Source: an uncultured bacterium (GTDB lineage: Bacteria > Bacteroidota > Bacteroidia > Bacteroidales > Bacteroidaceae). From it: 64,000 nt of DNA. The notes below the pieces were generated by a model. The model was not told the DNA's origin, searched no databases, and saw nothing but the letters and a program-made list of their open reading frames with translations. The stretch is from contig CAJMQU010000002.1 of NCBI GenBank assembly GCA_905215555.1, positions 124,001 to 188,000 of the forward strand, in the 5' to 3' direction. Each line of letters opens with the position of its first letter. The first letter of the stretch is position 1. The translations under genes were made by a program, and so were the position numbers. Below, in pieces: positions 43,651 through 52,155 of this stretch.

Positions 43651-44628
43651 ATGCATAAAACCTTGTTAATAGGAGCTTTTCTCGCCATAAGCTGTTTGCT
43701 TATGGCGAAAAAGCCTGTGAAAACTTACCGGAATCCGGTTATAAATTATAGTTTGCCCGACCCTTCAGTCATCGAAGGTGATGACGGCTATTACTATTTG
43801 TATGCTACTGAAGATATTCGCAACCTCCCTATCCATCGTTCAAAGGATTTGGTGGACTGGGAATATGTAGGTACTGCGTTTACAAAGGAAACTCGTCCGG
43901 ACTTTGAACCGAAAGGGGGACTGTGGGCTCCTGATATCAATAAAATAGGCAATAAATACGTACTTTATTATTCCATGTCTGTCTGGGGAGGAGAGTGGAC
44001 TTGCGGTATCGGATGTGCCACTGCCGATAGGCCTGAAGGTCCTTTTACAGATCATGGGAAAATGTTCCGTAGTAATGAAATCAATGTACAGAATTCCATC
44101 GATCCTTTTTATATAGAAGATGGGGGGAAGAAGTATCTTTTTTGGGGGAGCTTCCGTGGGATCTATGCCATTGAACTGTCGGATGACGGGCTCTCTGTTA
44201 AGGAAGGAGCTGCTCCCCGTCAGGTTGCAGGAACAGCCTATGAAGGAACATATATTCATAAGAAAGACGGTTATTATTATTTCTTTGCTTCGACAGGTAC
44301 TTGCTGTGAAGGATTGAAGAGCACTTATACCACGGTTGTAGGACGTTCCAAGAACCTTTTCGGACCTTATGTGGATAAGAGCGGCAAGAAGATGCTGGAC
44401 AACCACCATGAAGTACTGATTCGCAAGAATGACGTCTTTGTGGGCACTGGACATAATTCTGAAATTTTAACGGATAAGGCCGGTAACGATTGGATGTTTT
44501 ATCATGCGGTGAGTACCAAGCGCCCCGAAGGACGTGTGTTGATGATGGATAAGGTTGAGTGGAAAGGCGGCTGGCCTTCAGTAGCCGGAGGTTCTCCGTC
44601 TACAGAGTCTGCCAAACCGGTATTTTAA
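43651..44628 (+). CDS. Secreted GH43, second arabinanase-like copy
   Basis: A 325-aa paralogue of the preceding gene, 14 bp downstream. The signal peptide is short (MHKTLLIGAFLAISCLLMAK); the Cys at 15 could be a lipobox, but the acidic stretch seen in the first copy is absent. The catalytic pattern is NYSLPDPSVIEGDDGYYYLY, VQNSIDPFYIEDGGKKYLFW, FASTGTCCEGLKSTYTTVVG and FVGTGHNSEILTDKAGNDWM. A perfect 10-bp inverted repeat (43683-43707) lies within its signal-peptide codons. The pair may split surface and periplasmic cleavage of the same linkage. Confidence 0.85.
   Translation: MHKTLLIGAFLAISCLLMAKKPVKTYRNPVINYSLPDPSVIEGDDGYYYLYATEDIRNLPIHRSKDLVDWEYVGTAFTKETRPDFEPKGGLWAPDINKIGNKYVLYYSMSVWGGEWTCGIGCATADRPEGPFTDHGKMFRSNEINVQNSIDPFYIEDGGKKYLFWGSFRGIYAIELSDDGLSVKEGAAPRQVAGTAYEGTYIHKKDGYYYFFASTGTCCEGLKSTYTTVVGRSKNLFGPYVDKSGKKMLDNHHEVLIRKNDVFVGTGHNSEILTDKAGNDWMFYHAVSTKRPEGRVLMMDKVEWKGGWPSVAGGSPSTESAKPVF
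43683..43707. repeat. 10-bp perfect inverted repeat inside a signal-peptide coding region
   Basis: CGCCATAAGC (43683-43692) and GCTTATGGCG (43698-43707) with a TGTTT loop, followed by six A's. It would form a stable hairpin 33-57 nt after the start codon of the second GH43. Confidence 0.6.
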
Positions 44629-44658
44629 ATAATGAATGAAATAGATTAGGATATAATT

Positions 44659-46686
44659 ATGAGAGTAAAAAGATTGTTTTTAGGGATAATACTTTTGATG
44701 GGTATTGCCGATATGTCGGCTGTGAATTCTGCTTCGGAGAATACCTCAGCTTTCATTTCTTTGAAAGTTCCGGGAAATGAGGCAAAGCAATATTCGCTTA
44801 TTCTTCAGGAGGTGCAAGATGGAACATACAATTGCCAGGCGAATGAAGAATTGCCCTTGCTTATTACCCGTAAAGTAACAGGGAAAGACGGAAAGCAACG
44901 TGTCAATGTTGTGATTAAGGCTTTGGAGAATGTGTATTTCAATTATGGAGAGCAAGTAAAAACCGGTTATAAACATGCCGACTGCCAGTTCTATATGCCG
45001 GGATTCTGGTATCGCCGTAATCTGCGTTCACCGAAAAAGGCTCCTTCATTCCATACTTCTGATAGCTGGTTGGTGCGTGAGGATCGTTTAAGTACTCCGT
45101 TGACAGCTATTTTCAACCCCGTCGATGGGAAAGCAATGTCAGTGATCCGTATCGATAAGTTCGATAAGGACGCATTGGCCACTCATAAGGAAGGTGAAGT
45201 AATTGTATCCGGTGAGACTTCCATTGGTTATACCGGTTTTGAGAATATCGGAGGGGTGAGTGTGCTCTCTTTCGGTTTTCCGTATAAGGAAGCCCCGAAG
45301 ACTTATATTCGTAAACTTACATTGGCTCCTGCTGTTGAGGCTTTCCAGTTGCTTCGCAAGGGCGATAGCATTTCCTTGACTTGGGAATTGGCGGAAATAA
45401 GTGTGGCTGACTTCTCCGAATGTGTACAGCGTACCTGGGAGTATAGCTATGATACTAATTGTCCGCAACCTGTCAATACGCCTTATACGGTAGATCGGAT
45501 GAAAGAAGTGATGAGCAACTTTTTTGTAGAAAGCTATGTGAATAATACATCTGCCCACTACTATTCCGGTGTAGAGTTGGAAACAGCCACTTGTGCCAGT
45601 ACGGATGTTGCCGAAGTTGGCTTTGTTGGACGCACATTGCTCAATGCTTTCAACGCTTTGGAGTATGGGGCGCAACAAAACCGTTCGGATTTGGTGGATA
45701 ATGCCAATAGTGTTTTCGATACTTATCTTCAGAATGGTTTTTCCCAAGCCGGATTTATTAACGAAGTCGTTCACTACAACCGTGAATCGAAAGATCCGGT
45801 TCATAGCATCCGTCGCCAGTCTGAAGGTGTATATGCCGTATTGAACTATTTGAACTACGAGAAGCAACAAAAACGTAAACATCCTGAGTGGGAGAAACGC
45901 ATCAAAGGTATGCTGGACAGTTTCCTGCGTTTGCAGAATGCAGACGGCAGTTTCCCTCGTAAATTCAAGGACGATTTCTCTATCGTAGACGAGAGCGGTG
46001 GTAGCACTCCTTCGGCTACTCTGCCTTTGGTAATGGCCTACAAATACTTTAAGGATAAGCGCTATCTGGCAAGTGCAAAACGCACGGTAGACTATCTGGA
46101 GAAGGAACTGATTTCCAAATCCGATTATTTCTCTTCAACATTGGACGCTAATTGTGAAGATAAAGAGGCATCTTTGTATGCTGCTACAGCTACTTATTAT
46201 CTGGCTTTGGTTACTAAAGGAACAGAACGCGCCCATTATGCAAAACTGGCAAAGAAAGCTGCTTATTTCGCTTTGTCCTGGTATTATACTTGGGACGTTC
46301 CTTTTGCAGAAGGACAAATGTTGGGTGACATTGGTTTGAAAACTCGCGGTTGGGGTAACGTATCAGTCGAGAATAATCACATTGACGTGTTTGTTTTTGA
46401 ATTTGCGGATGTATTGCGCTGGCTTGCCAAAGAATATAACGAGACTCGTTTCTCGGATTTTGCTAAGGTGATTTCCACTTCTATGCGTCAGTTGTTGCCT
46501 TATGAAGGCCATATGTGCGGCATTGCCAAAGTGGGTTATTATCCCGAAGTAGTGCAGCACACCAACTGGGACTATGGACGCAATGGAAAAGGATATTATA
46601 ATAATATCTTCGCTCCGGGCTGGACGGTCGCTTCTTTATGGGAACTCTTTTCTCCGGGACGGGCGGAAGAGTTCTTGCAGAAATAA
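44659..46686 (+). CDS. Secreted (alpha/alpha)-toroid protein, unclassified putative glycosidase
   Basis: A 675-aa protein with a signal peptide (LFLGIILLMGIADMSA). The first ~270 residues are beta-rich; the rest is a helical toroid with glycosidase-like aromatic and acidic motifs: VDESGGSTPSATLPLVMAYK, DANCEDKEASLYAATATYYL, YYTWDVPFAEGQMLGDIGLK and TRGWGNVSVENNHIDVFVFE. Conserved acids in WDVPFAEG and ENNHID could be catalytic. The layout resembles uronic-acid-active exo-enzymes with (alpha/alpha)6 folds, but I cannot place it in a family. It is the last gene of the susC operon, 30 bp after the GH43. Confidence 0.55.
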   Translation: MRVKRLFLGIILLMGIADMSAVNSASENTSAFISLKVPGNEAKQYSLILQEVQDGTYNCQANEELPLLITRKVTGKDGKQRVNVVIKALENVYFNYGEQVKTGYKHADCQFYMPGFWYRRNLRSPKKAPSFHTSDSWLVREDRLSTPLTAIFNPVDGKAMSVIRIDKFDKDALATHKEGEVIVSGETSIGYTGFENIGGVSVLSFGFPYKEAPKTYIRKLTLAPAVEAFQLLRKGDSISLTWELAEISVADFSECVQRTWEYSYDTNCPQPVNTPYTVDRMKEVMSNFFVESYVNNTSAHYYSGVELETATCASTDVAEVGFVGRTLLNAFNALEYGAQQNRSDLVDNANSVFDTYLQNGFSQAGFINEVVHYNRESKDPVHSIRRQSEGVYAVLNYLNYEKQQKRKHPEWEKRIKGMLDSFLRLQNADGSFPRKFKDDFSIVDESGGSTPSATLPLVMAYKYFKDKRYLASAKRTVDYLEKELISKSDYFSSTLDANCEDKEASLYAATATYYLALVTKGTERAHYAKLAKKAAYFALSWYYTWDVPFAEGQMLGDIGLKTRGWGNVSVENNHIDVFVFEFADVLRWLAKEYNETRFSDFAKVISTSMRQLLPYEGHMCGIAKVGYYPEVVQHTNWDYGRNGKGYYNNIFAPGWTVASLWELFSPGRAEEFLQK

Positions 46687-46738
46687 AGAAAGGTTATGCA
46701 TCTCTGCATTTGAGGAATCATGCGGAGGCGAACTAAAA

Positions 46739-46776
46739 ATGCAACGTGCAGGAGGTATAACTCATGCACGTTGCAT
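46739..46776. repeat. 12-bp perfect inverted repeat after the glycan locus
   Basis: ATGCAACGTGCA (46739-46750) is the exact reverse complement of 46765-46776, with a 14-nt loop. No T-run follows. Its right arm overlaps the first unit of the tandem repeat. Confidence 0.6.
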
Positions 46777-46877
46777 CTATATATCCTGCATGTCCGGTAT
46801 ATAGTTCCAGCGTATCCCATCTATATATCCAGCGCGTCCCATCTATATACCCTGCACATCCGGCATATAGGTGCAGG
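46774..46877. repeat. 22-bp imperfect tandem repeat
   Basis: Four units with an exact 22-bp period start at 46774, 46796, 46818 and 46840, and a partial fifth at 46862. Units 1, 3 and 4 share CATCTATATA near the start and all four end in TCC. The block lies between two converging genes and does not look coding. Confidence 0.75.
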
Positions 46878-46901
46878 AAACAGCTGCTTTATCTCTTTTG
46901 T

Positions 46902-47312
46902 TTATCTTATCGCCAACGCTTTATTCTCCGCTTCTTCCATGATTTCCCGTTCTCCCGGACCTTTGTCATTAATCCCGCAAAGATGCAGGATACCGTGGAT
47001 AATCACGCGGTGCAATTCTGTTTCATAATCGCTACCGAATTGTTCCGCATTGGTACGCACAGTATCAAGGCTGATAAAGAGGTCACCGCTGAGGCGATTG
47101 CCTTCGCAGTAATCAAACGTAATGATATCGGTGTAATAATCATGTTGCAGATACTGGCGGTTTACCTCCAGTATTTTCTCGTCGGAACAGAAAATATAGG
47201 CGATTTCACCGACTCTCTTTCCATAAGTGGCGGCAACGGCCTTAATCCATTCCGTTGTCTTGCTTTTTTTGATGGCGGGCATATCTACGCCGTCTGTCTG
47301 ATAGGAAACCAT
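46902..47312 (-). CDS. ybeY: Endoribonuclease YbeY
   Basis: A 136-aa single-strand endoribonuclease that works in 16S rRNA maturation and ribosome quality control. The metal site is HRVIIHGILHLCGINDKGPG: His106 and His110 are present, but the third ligand, His in the usual GYDH, is Asp116 here. NRQYLQHDYYTDIITFDYCE and LSGDLFISLDTV are the other family blocks. The Asp variant seems to be usual in this phylum, from memory. It is 19 bp downstream of the SpmA/B-type gene on the same strand. Confidence 0.92.
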   Translation of the reverse strand: MVSYQTDGVDMPAIKKSKTTEWIKAVAATYGKRVGEIAYIFCSDEKILEVNRQYLQHDYYTDIITFDYCEGNRLSGDLFISLDTVRTNAEQFGSDYETELHRVIIHGILHLCGINDKGPGEREIMEEAENKALAIR

Positions 47313-47331
47313 GGCAATTAAAAATTAAAGA

Positions 47332-48564
47332 TTAAAAGAAGAATATATAACTGATGATGATAGCAGCGATAATACCAGCCAAATCCGCTATCAATCCACA
47401 GGTGACAGCGTTGCGCGTCTTGGTGATGCCTACGCTGCCGAAGTAGACCGCGAGAATATAGAACGTAGTGTCCGAAGCGCCACGGGCCACACAACTCATT
47501 CGTCCAACAAAAGAGTCGGCGCCATATTCTTTCATGGTGTCAATCATCAGTCCGTTGGCACCACTGCCGCTCAATGATTTCATCAACGCGGTTGGCAAGG
47601 CACCTACAAAACTGGTGTCCACCCCAAATAGACCTACCACATAACCGATGCCGCTTACCAGCATATCCATCGCACCCGAAGTTCTGAATACGGCAATACC
47701 AACCAGGAATGCCACCAGATACGGAATGATGCGTACAGCAGTCGTAAAGCCCTCTTTGGCGCCTTCTACAAAAGCATCATATACGTTTATCTTCTTCCAC
47801 AATCCCCAGACAATAAACAACAGGATGATGCTGAACAGAATGATATTGGCAACCAGTGTAGAATACGTTCCGATTTCCTCGCGACCGAGTAGTGTAAACA
47901 TATAAATAAGTCCGGTGAAGAAGAGGCTGATACAACCAATCAGGATAAGAATAGGTTTATTAATTAGATTAATGCCTTGGGCGATGCTGACGGCAACCAC
48001 CCCCACGAGGGTAGATATGGCCGATGTAATCAGTATCGGGATAAATATATCGGTAGGTTGCGTGGCTCCCATCTGTGCACGATACATCATGATGCTGATA
48101 GGAATCAGTATCAGTCCGGAAGTGTTGAGCACCAGAAACATGATCATCGGATTGGTAGCCGTGTCCTTCTTGGGGTTCAATTCCTGCAACTCCTTCATGG
48201 CTTTCAACCCCATAGGAGTGGCCGCATTGTCCAGCCCCAGCATATTGGCAGAGAGGTTCATAAAGATGGAACCCATAGCGGGATGCCCTTTCGGTATTTC
48301 GGGGAAGAGACGGCAGAACACAGGACTCAACCAGCGTGACAGTACGTTTATCATGCCGCTCTGTTCGCCAATCTTCATGATGCCCAGCCAGAGGGAAAGA
48401 ATACCCGTCAGTCCCAGGGATATTTCAAATGCTGTTTTCGAGGAAGTAAATGTAGAGTTGACAAGCTCCGTAAAGATTTCAGTGTCGCCCATGAACAGGA
48501 GCTTGATGAGTGCCACAATGAAAGCTATTATGAAGAATGCTACCCAAATGTAATTTAAAACCAT
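47332..48564 (-). CDS. Fused SpmA/SpmB-type (Gate domain) membrane protein
   Basis: A 410-aa inner-membrane protein with about 9-10 helices and two nucleoside-recognition Gate domains. The first half carries SGMINVLSRWLSPVFCRLFP and MNLSANMLGLDNAATPMGLK, as in spore-maturation protein A; the second has GFTTAVRIIPYLVAFLVGIA and GANGLMIDTMKEYGADSFVG with SDTTFYILAVYFGSVGI, as in SpmB. In Bacillus the two are separate. Bacteroides does not sporulate, so the role is different and unknown, possibly transport of a small solute. A TACTTTTG -7 box on the minus strand at 48588-48595 precedes it. Confidence 0.85.
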   Translation of the reverse strand: MVLNYIWVAFFIIAFIVALIKLLFMGDTEIFTELVNSTFTSSKTAFEISLGLTGILSLWLGIMKIGEQSGMINVLSRWLSPVFCRLFPEIPKGHPAMGSIFMNLSANMLGLDNAATPMGLKAMKELQELNPKKDTATNPMIMFLVLNTSGLILIPISIMMYRAQMGATQPTDIFIPILITSAISTLVGVVAVSIAQGINLINKPILILIGCISLFFTGLIYMFTLLGREEIGTYSTLVANIILFSIILLFIVWGLWKKINVYDAFVEGAKEGFTTAVRIIPYLVAFLVGIAVFRTSGAMDMLVSGIGYVVGLFGVDTSFVGALPTALMKSLSGSGANGLMIDTMKEYGADSFVGRMSCVARGASDTTFYILAVYFGSVGITKTRNAVTCGLIADLAGIIAAIIISYIFFF

Positions 48565-48587
48565 AAAGTAACGCGTTTATTTTATGG

Positions 48588-48595
48588 CAAAAGTA
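48588..48595 (-). promoter_or_regulatory. Candidate -7 box for the SpmA/B-type gene
   Basis: On the minus strand this reads TACTTTTG, 23 bp before the ATG at 48564. The near-palindrome at 48601-48632 covers its -33 region. Confidence 0.5.
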
Positions 48596-48600
48596 GGAAT

Positions 48601-48632
48601 ATCTTTCTATTTAGCATGCTAAATGGAAAGAT
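48601..48632. promoter_or_regulatory. 32-bp near-perfect palindrome (candidate operator)
   Basis: The core ATTTAGCATGCTAAAT (48609-48624) is perfect and the flanks ATCTTTC and GAAAGAT extend it to 32 bp with one mismatched pair. It lies between two divergent genes and overlaps the -33 region of the leftward one. No T-run follows, so an operator is more likely than a terminator. Confidence 0.55.
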
Positions 48633-48680
48633 TATTGCATTATTAGGTCAATAACGTTCTTGGGAATACGAATTTCTGTT

Positions 48681-48688
48681 TACCTTTG
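48681..48688 (+). promoter_or_regulatory. Candidate -7 box for the esterase gene
   Basis: TACCTTTG matches TAnnTTTG, 42 bp before the ATG at 48731, with a CTTG about 18 bp upstream in place of TTTG. Confidence 0.45.
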
Positions 48689-48730
48689 TTCTTACAATCA
48701 ATGATCATTAACCACTAATAACCATGTGAT

Positions 48731-50692
48731 ATGAAAAACAAATGTATGCTGATTGCAGCTTTGCTGATGCTGTCCGGAGCAATGTCTGCCAAAGTAGTGC
48801 TGCCACCTATGTTCTCCGACAATATGGTGCTGCAACAACGAGCGGATGCCCCCATTTGGGGAACAGCCAAGCCGATGAAAACGGTGAAAATTACAACTTC
48901 TTGGGATGGAAAGACGTATGAAACCTTAGCCGGTAAGGACGGTAAGTGGAAACTGTCTGTCCGTACACCCGAAGCGGGCGGTCCCTACGAGCTTACGTTG
49001 ACTGACGGACAAAAGCTGGTGTTGAAGAATGTAATGGTCGGTGAAGTCTGGATATGTTCCGGTCAGTCCAATATGGAGATGCCCCTGAAAGGTTGGGGGA
49101 AGATAATGGATTATGAGAAAGAGATAGCGGAGGCTAACCATCCTAATATCCGTTTGTTGCACGTAGAGCATGTGACGAGTACACAACCGGAATCGGACAT
49201 CAAAATCCGCGATAATGGCTGGCAGGTATGTTCACCGCTTACTGTTCCTGAGTTCTCTGCTACTGCCTACTTCTTTGGCCGTGAGATTTCTGAAAAGCAG
49301 AATGTACCTGTCGGATTGATCCACACTTCCTGGGGAGGGACGAACGTTGAGTCGTGGATAAGCGGGAAGGTGCTGAAAGAAATGCCCGACTTTACTAAAG
49401 TAGTGGACGACATTCGCCTGATGCCTGATAAATCTGCGATGAAAGCGGAGTATTTGAAGGGTCTGGAAGCTTGGAACAATCGTGTGGACGAAGGTTTCGC
49501 TGCTGGCAAACCGGTACGTGCAGAAGTCTCCCTGGATGACAGCAACTGGCAGAAAATGAACTTTCCCGGCATGGTGGAAGAACAAGGTTTGGCAGGTTTT
49601 GACGGTCTGCTGTGGCTGCGCCGTACAGTTGAGATACCTTCCTCCTGGGCCGGCAAGAAGCTGCAACTGGTCTTAGGTGCCATTGACGATAACGATATCA
49701 CCTATTGGAATGGTAAAGAGGTAGGCCGCACCAATGGCTATTCCGTTTCGCGTAATTATACTGTCCCCGGTAAGATGGTTAAAACCGGACAAGTAACGTT
49801 GGCCATCCGTGTTGTGGATACAGGCGGTGGCTGCGGTATGCCCGATGAGCTTTATCTCCGTTCTGACAATGGCGAACAAATCAGTCTGGCCGGTGAATGG
49901 AAATACCAGGTGGCGGCAGATGCCCGGAGAGAAGGGATGCCACCGGCTGATATGTCCGAAAATCCGAACCTTCCGACCTCTTTATACAATGCTATGATTC
50001 ATCCGTTGGTACCTTACGGTATCCGTGGAGCGATCTGGTATCAGGGAGAGAACAATGCTTCCCGTGCTTATCAATATCGTGAACTTTTCCCTTTGGTCAT
50101 TGAAAACTGGCGTCAGGACTGGGGACAGGATTTCCCTTTCTACTTTGTGCAGTTAGCCAACTTTATGCAGCAGTCTCCCCAACCGGCCGATTCTGAATGG
50201 GCGGAACTTCGCGAAGCACAGAGCCGTACACTGTCCGTAGCCAATACAGGCATGGCGGTGATTATTGATAAAGGCGATGCCAATGACATTCACCCGAAAG
50301 ACAAGCAGGCAGTCGGTCACCGGTTAGCTTTGGTTGCCCGTGTCAAGACGTATGGCGAACAGATACCGTACTCCGGTCCGATGTACCGTTCTTCTCAGGT
50401 GGATGGGGATAAGATTATCCTTTCTTTTGACCATACGGACGGCGGGTTGAAGAGTGGTGACGGAAAAGAATTGCAGGGCTTCTCCATTGCCGGACGCGAC
50501 CATAAATTCCATTGGGCAAAAGCGGAGATACAAGGTGATAAGATTGTGGTGAGTTCTCCGGAAGTGCCTTATCCGGTTGCCGTGCGCTATGCCTGGGCCA
50601 ATAATCCGGTTTGCAATTTATATAATGGAGCCGGATTGCCTGCATCTCCCTTCCGAACGGATGATTGGAAAGGGGTGACGCAGAAAAATTAG
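48731..50692 (+). CDS. Secreted sialate O-acetylesterase family protein
   Basis: A 653-aa SGNH-fold esterase with a signal peptide (LIAALLMLSGAMSA). The nucleophile is Ser113 in VWICSGQSNMEMPLKGW; the other catalytic residues are in KGDANDIHPKDKQAVGHRLA (DxxH). A GH2-like jelly-roll (about 265-400, FDGLLWLRRTVEIPSSWAGK) is inserted between the two halves of the catalytic domain, which is usual in this family. The family removes O-acetyl groups from sialic acid, and relatives act on acetylated plant glycans. No sialidase or sialic-acid genes are nearby, so plant-glycan deacetylation is plausible. Confidence 0.85.
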   Translation: MKNKCMLIAALLMLSGAMSAKVVLPPMFSDNMVLQQRADAPIWGTAKPMKTVKITTSWDGKTYETLAGKDGKWKLSVRTPEAGGPYELTLTDGQKLVLKNVMVGEVWICSGQSNMEMPLKGWGKIMDYEKEIAEANHPNIRLLHVEHVTSTQPESDIKIRDNGWQVCSPLTVPEFSATAYFFGREISEKQNVPVGLIHTSWGGTNVESWISGKVLKEMPDFTKVVDDIRLMPDKSAMKAEYLKGLEAWNNRVDEGFAAGKPVRAEVSLDDSNWQKMNFPGMVEEQGLAGFDGLLWLRRTVEIPSSWAGKKLQLVLGAIDDNDITYWNGKEVGRTNGYSVSRNYTVPGKMVKTGQVTLAIRVVDTGGGCGMPDELYLRSDNGEQISLAGEWKYQVAADARREGMPPADMSENPNLPTSLYNAMIHPLVPYGIRGAIWYQGENNASRAYQYRELFPLVIENWRQDWGQDFPFYFVQLANFMQQSPQPADSEWAELREAQSRTLSVANTGMAVIIDKGDANDIHPKDKQAVGHRLALVARVKTYGEQIPYSGPMYRSSQVDGDKIILSFDHTDGGLKSGDGKELQGFSIAGRDHKFHWAKAEIQGDKIVVSSPEVPYPVAVRYAWANNPVCNLYNGAGLPASPFRTDDWKGVTQKN

Positions 50693-51105
50693 CGAATTTA
50701 TGCAAGGTTTTGAATTAGGTAACTCGTTCCCTCGTCAACTGAATTTACCTTATTACTACACAGAATGAAGTGAATGATGATATCGCTTGCTTATGGACGT
50801 GATTTATTAAAGTAAAAAGCATTATTTACAAAATGGATACTGAACCGCTCCTTATTTTTCGGCTTTTCCTCCGACTCGTTGAGTGAACCTGATTCAATCA
50901 GGTCGATGTCGTTGTTTGTTGTCAGGCTTCGATGGATTCGGCAGGAGAATTAGTCTCCGGGGATATAGAATTCATATTTGAGCCTGTTTGCGATGAACTG
51001 ATAATTGATAAGGAGTATACTCAGGGAATCCGTTTCATTTTGGTGCACCGATGCGGAGGAGTTGAGAATTAAAGGGTACTTTTACATTTTACTAAAACTA
51101 GGATT
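50693..51105 (+). other. 413-bp intergenic region
   Basis: No convincing gene. A 17-bp palindrome (ACCTGATT-C-AATCAGGT) lies at 50887-50903. A 46-codon ORF from ATG 50932 to the stop at 51072 opens MDSAGELVSGDIEFIFEPVC and has no recognisable family; it may be the tail of a lost gene. No terminator with a T-run was seen. Confidence 0.5.
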
Positions 51106-51807
51106 ATGCAGAGAGCAAAAGAAATCCAGCAAGAACTGGAGCAGTACATTGATCCGGTGAAGCGGGAGTACCTCCCCAATTTCTTTAAAACCGGAAAGGG
51201 GCAATACGGAGAAGGAGATAAGTTTCTCGGTATTGTGGTTCCCAACATTCGTATGGTGGCGAAACGCCATAAGGATGCGCCTTTCGGAGTGATGGCGGAA
51301 TTACTGCAAAGAGAGTGGCATGAATGTCGCCTTTGTGCTTTATTGATGTTGGTGGAGCGCTTTAAAAAGTGCGATGAAAGCGGTAAAAAAGAAATATTTG
51401 ATTTCTATCTGACGCAGACTGCCCGTATCAATAACTGGGATCTTGTGGACTTGTCCGCTCCGGGCATTGTTGGCGAATATCTGAAGAACAAACCTCGTGA
51501 CGTCCTCTATCGCCTGGCAGATAGCAGTTTGCTTTGGGACCAGCGAATCGCAGTAGTTTCCACTTATACACTCATCAAAAACGACGATTTCATCGATATT
51601 CTGGCTCTTTCCGAACGTTTGCTTCATCACAAGCATGATCTGATGCAGAAAGCTGTGGGCTGGATGCTGCGTGAGATGGGAAAGCGGGATAAAGACTTGC
51701 TGGTGCAGTTTCTGGAAAAGTTCTGCAAGGAGATGCCTCGCACTATGTTGTGCTATGCGATAGAGAAATTCCCGGAGGAAGAACGGCGGGAATTCATGAA
51801 GCGTTGA
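51106..51807 (+). CDS. DNA alkylation repair protein, AlkD-like
   Basis: A 233-aa all-helical HEAT-repeat protein of the AlkC/AlkD DNA glycosylase type, which removes cationic alkylated bases by wrapping the DNA. Diagnostic stretches are YLPNFFKTGKGQYGEGDKFL with GIVVPNIRMVAKRH, REWHECRLCALLMLVERFKK and RINNWDLVDLSAPGIVGEYL, where the Trp and Asp of NWDLVD are the conserved active-site pair. LLHHKHDLMQKAVGWMLREM completes the pattern. It stands alone, without an obvious operon partner. Confidence 0.85.
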   Translation: MQRAKEIQQELEQYIDPVKREYLPNFFKTGKGQYGEGDKFLGIVVPNIRMVAKRHKDAPFGVMAELLQREWHECRLCALLMLVERFKKCDESGKKEIFDFYLTQTARINNWDLVDLSAPGIVGEYLKNKPRDVLYRLADSSLLWDQRIAVVSTYTLIKNDDFIDILALSERLLHHKHDLMQKAVGWMLREMGKRDKDLLVQFLEKFCKEMPRTMLCYAIEKFPEEERREFMKR

Positions 51808-52155
51808 GTGTAGGCATACGTTATATGCTTGGGTAGGTGCATACCTTATATATAATATATAGAAAATAGAATTCAGACTTTTCAGTCTTTATGGAATAGA
51901 GATGTACCGGAAGTTGCGGATAGTTACTTCTGGTACACCTTTGTTGTTATGAATTAAATGATGTCAGGGAAGAAGTGTCAGGGTAGAAGTGTTTGTGAAA
52001 AGAGTTAACTTATAGAGATAATCTCAAAATAAATTAGTTATTTTGCAGGAGACAATAGACTAAACCTATGAGACAGGCTGTTTCACAAGCGGAATCAGAG
52101 AGTTGAATAGGTAAAAGTCTTTATGGATTAGCCCAATAAGTTGTACGATTAACGA
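51808..52155 (+). other. 348-bp intergenic region with one hairpin
   Basis: No gene. TGTACCGGAAGT (51903-51914) pairs with ACTTCTGGTACA (51926-51937) through 12 pairs, one of them G-T, followed by CCTTTGTTGTT, a possible weak terminator for the AlkD-like gene. A TATATATAATATATA tract lies at 51848-51862. No clear ruvB promoter was found. Confidence 0.5.

Noticed and set aside
46774..46877. CRISPR array
   Set aside because: Units are contiguous at 22 bp with no unique spacers, and no cas genes are near.
46764..47321. 185-aa open frame on the plus strand over the repeat and ybeY
   Set aside because: Its start is made of the 22-bp repeat and the rest is the antisense of ybeY, whose own protein is clear.
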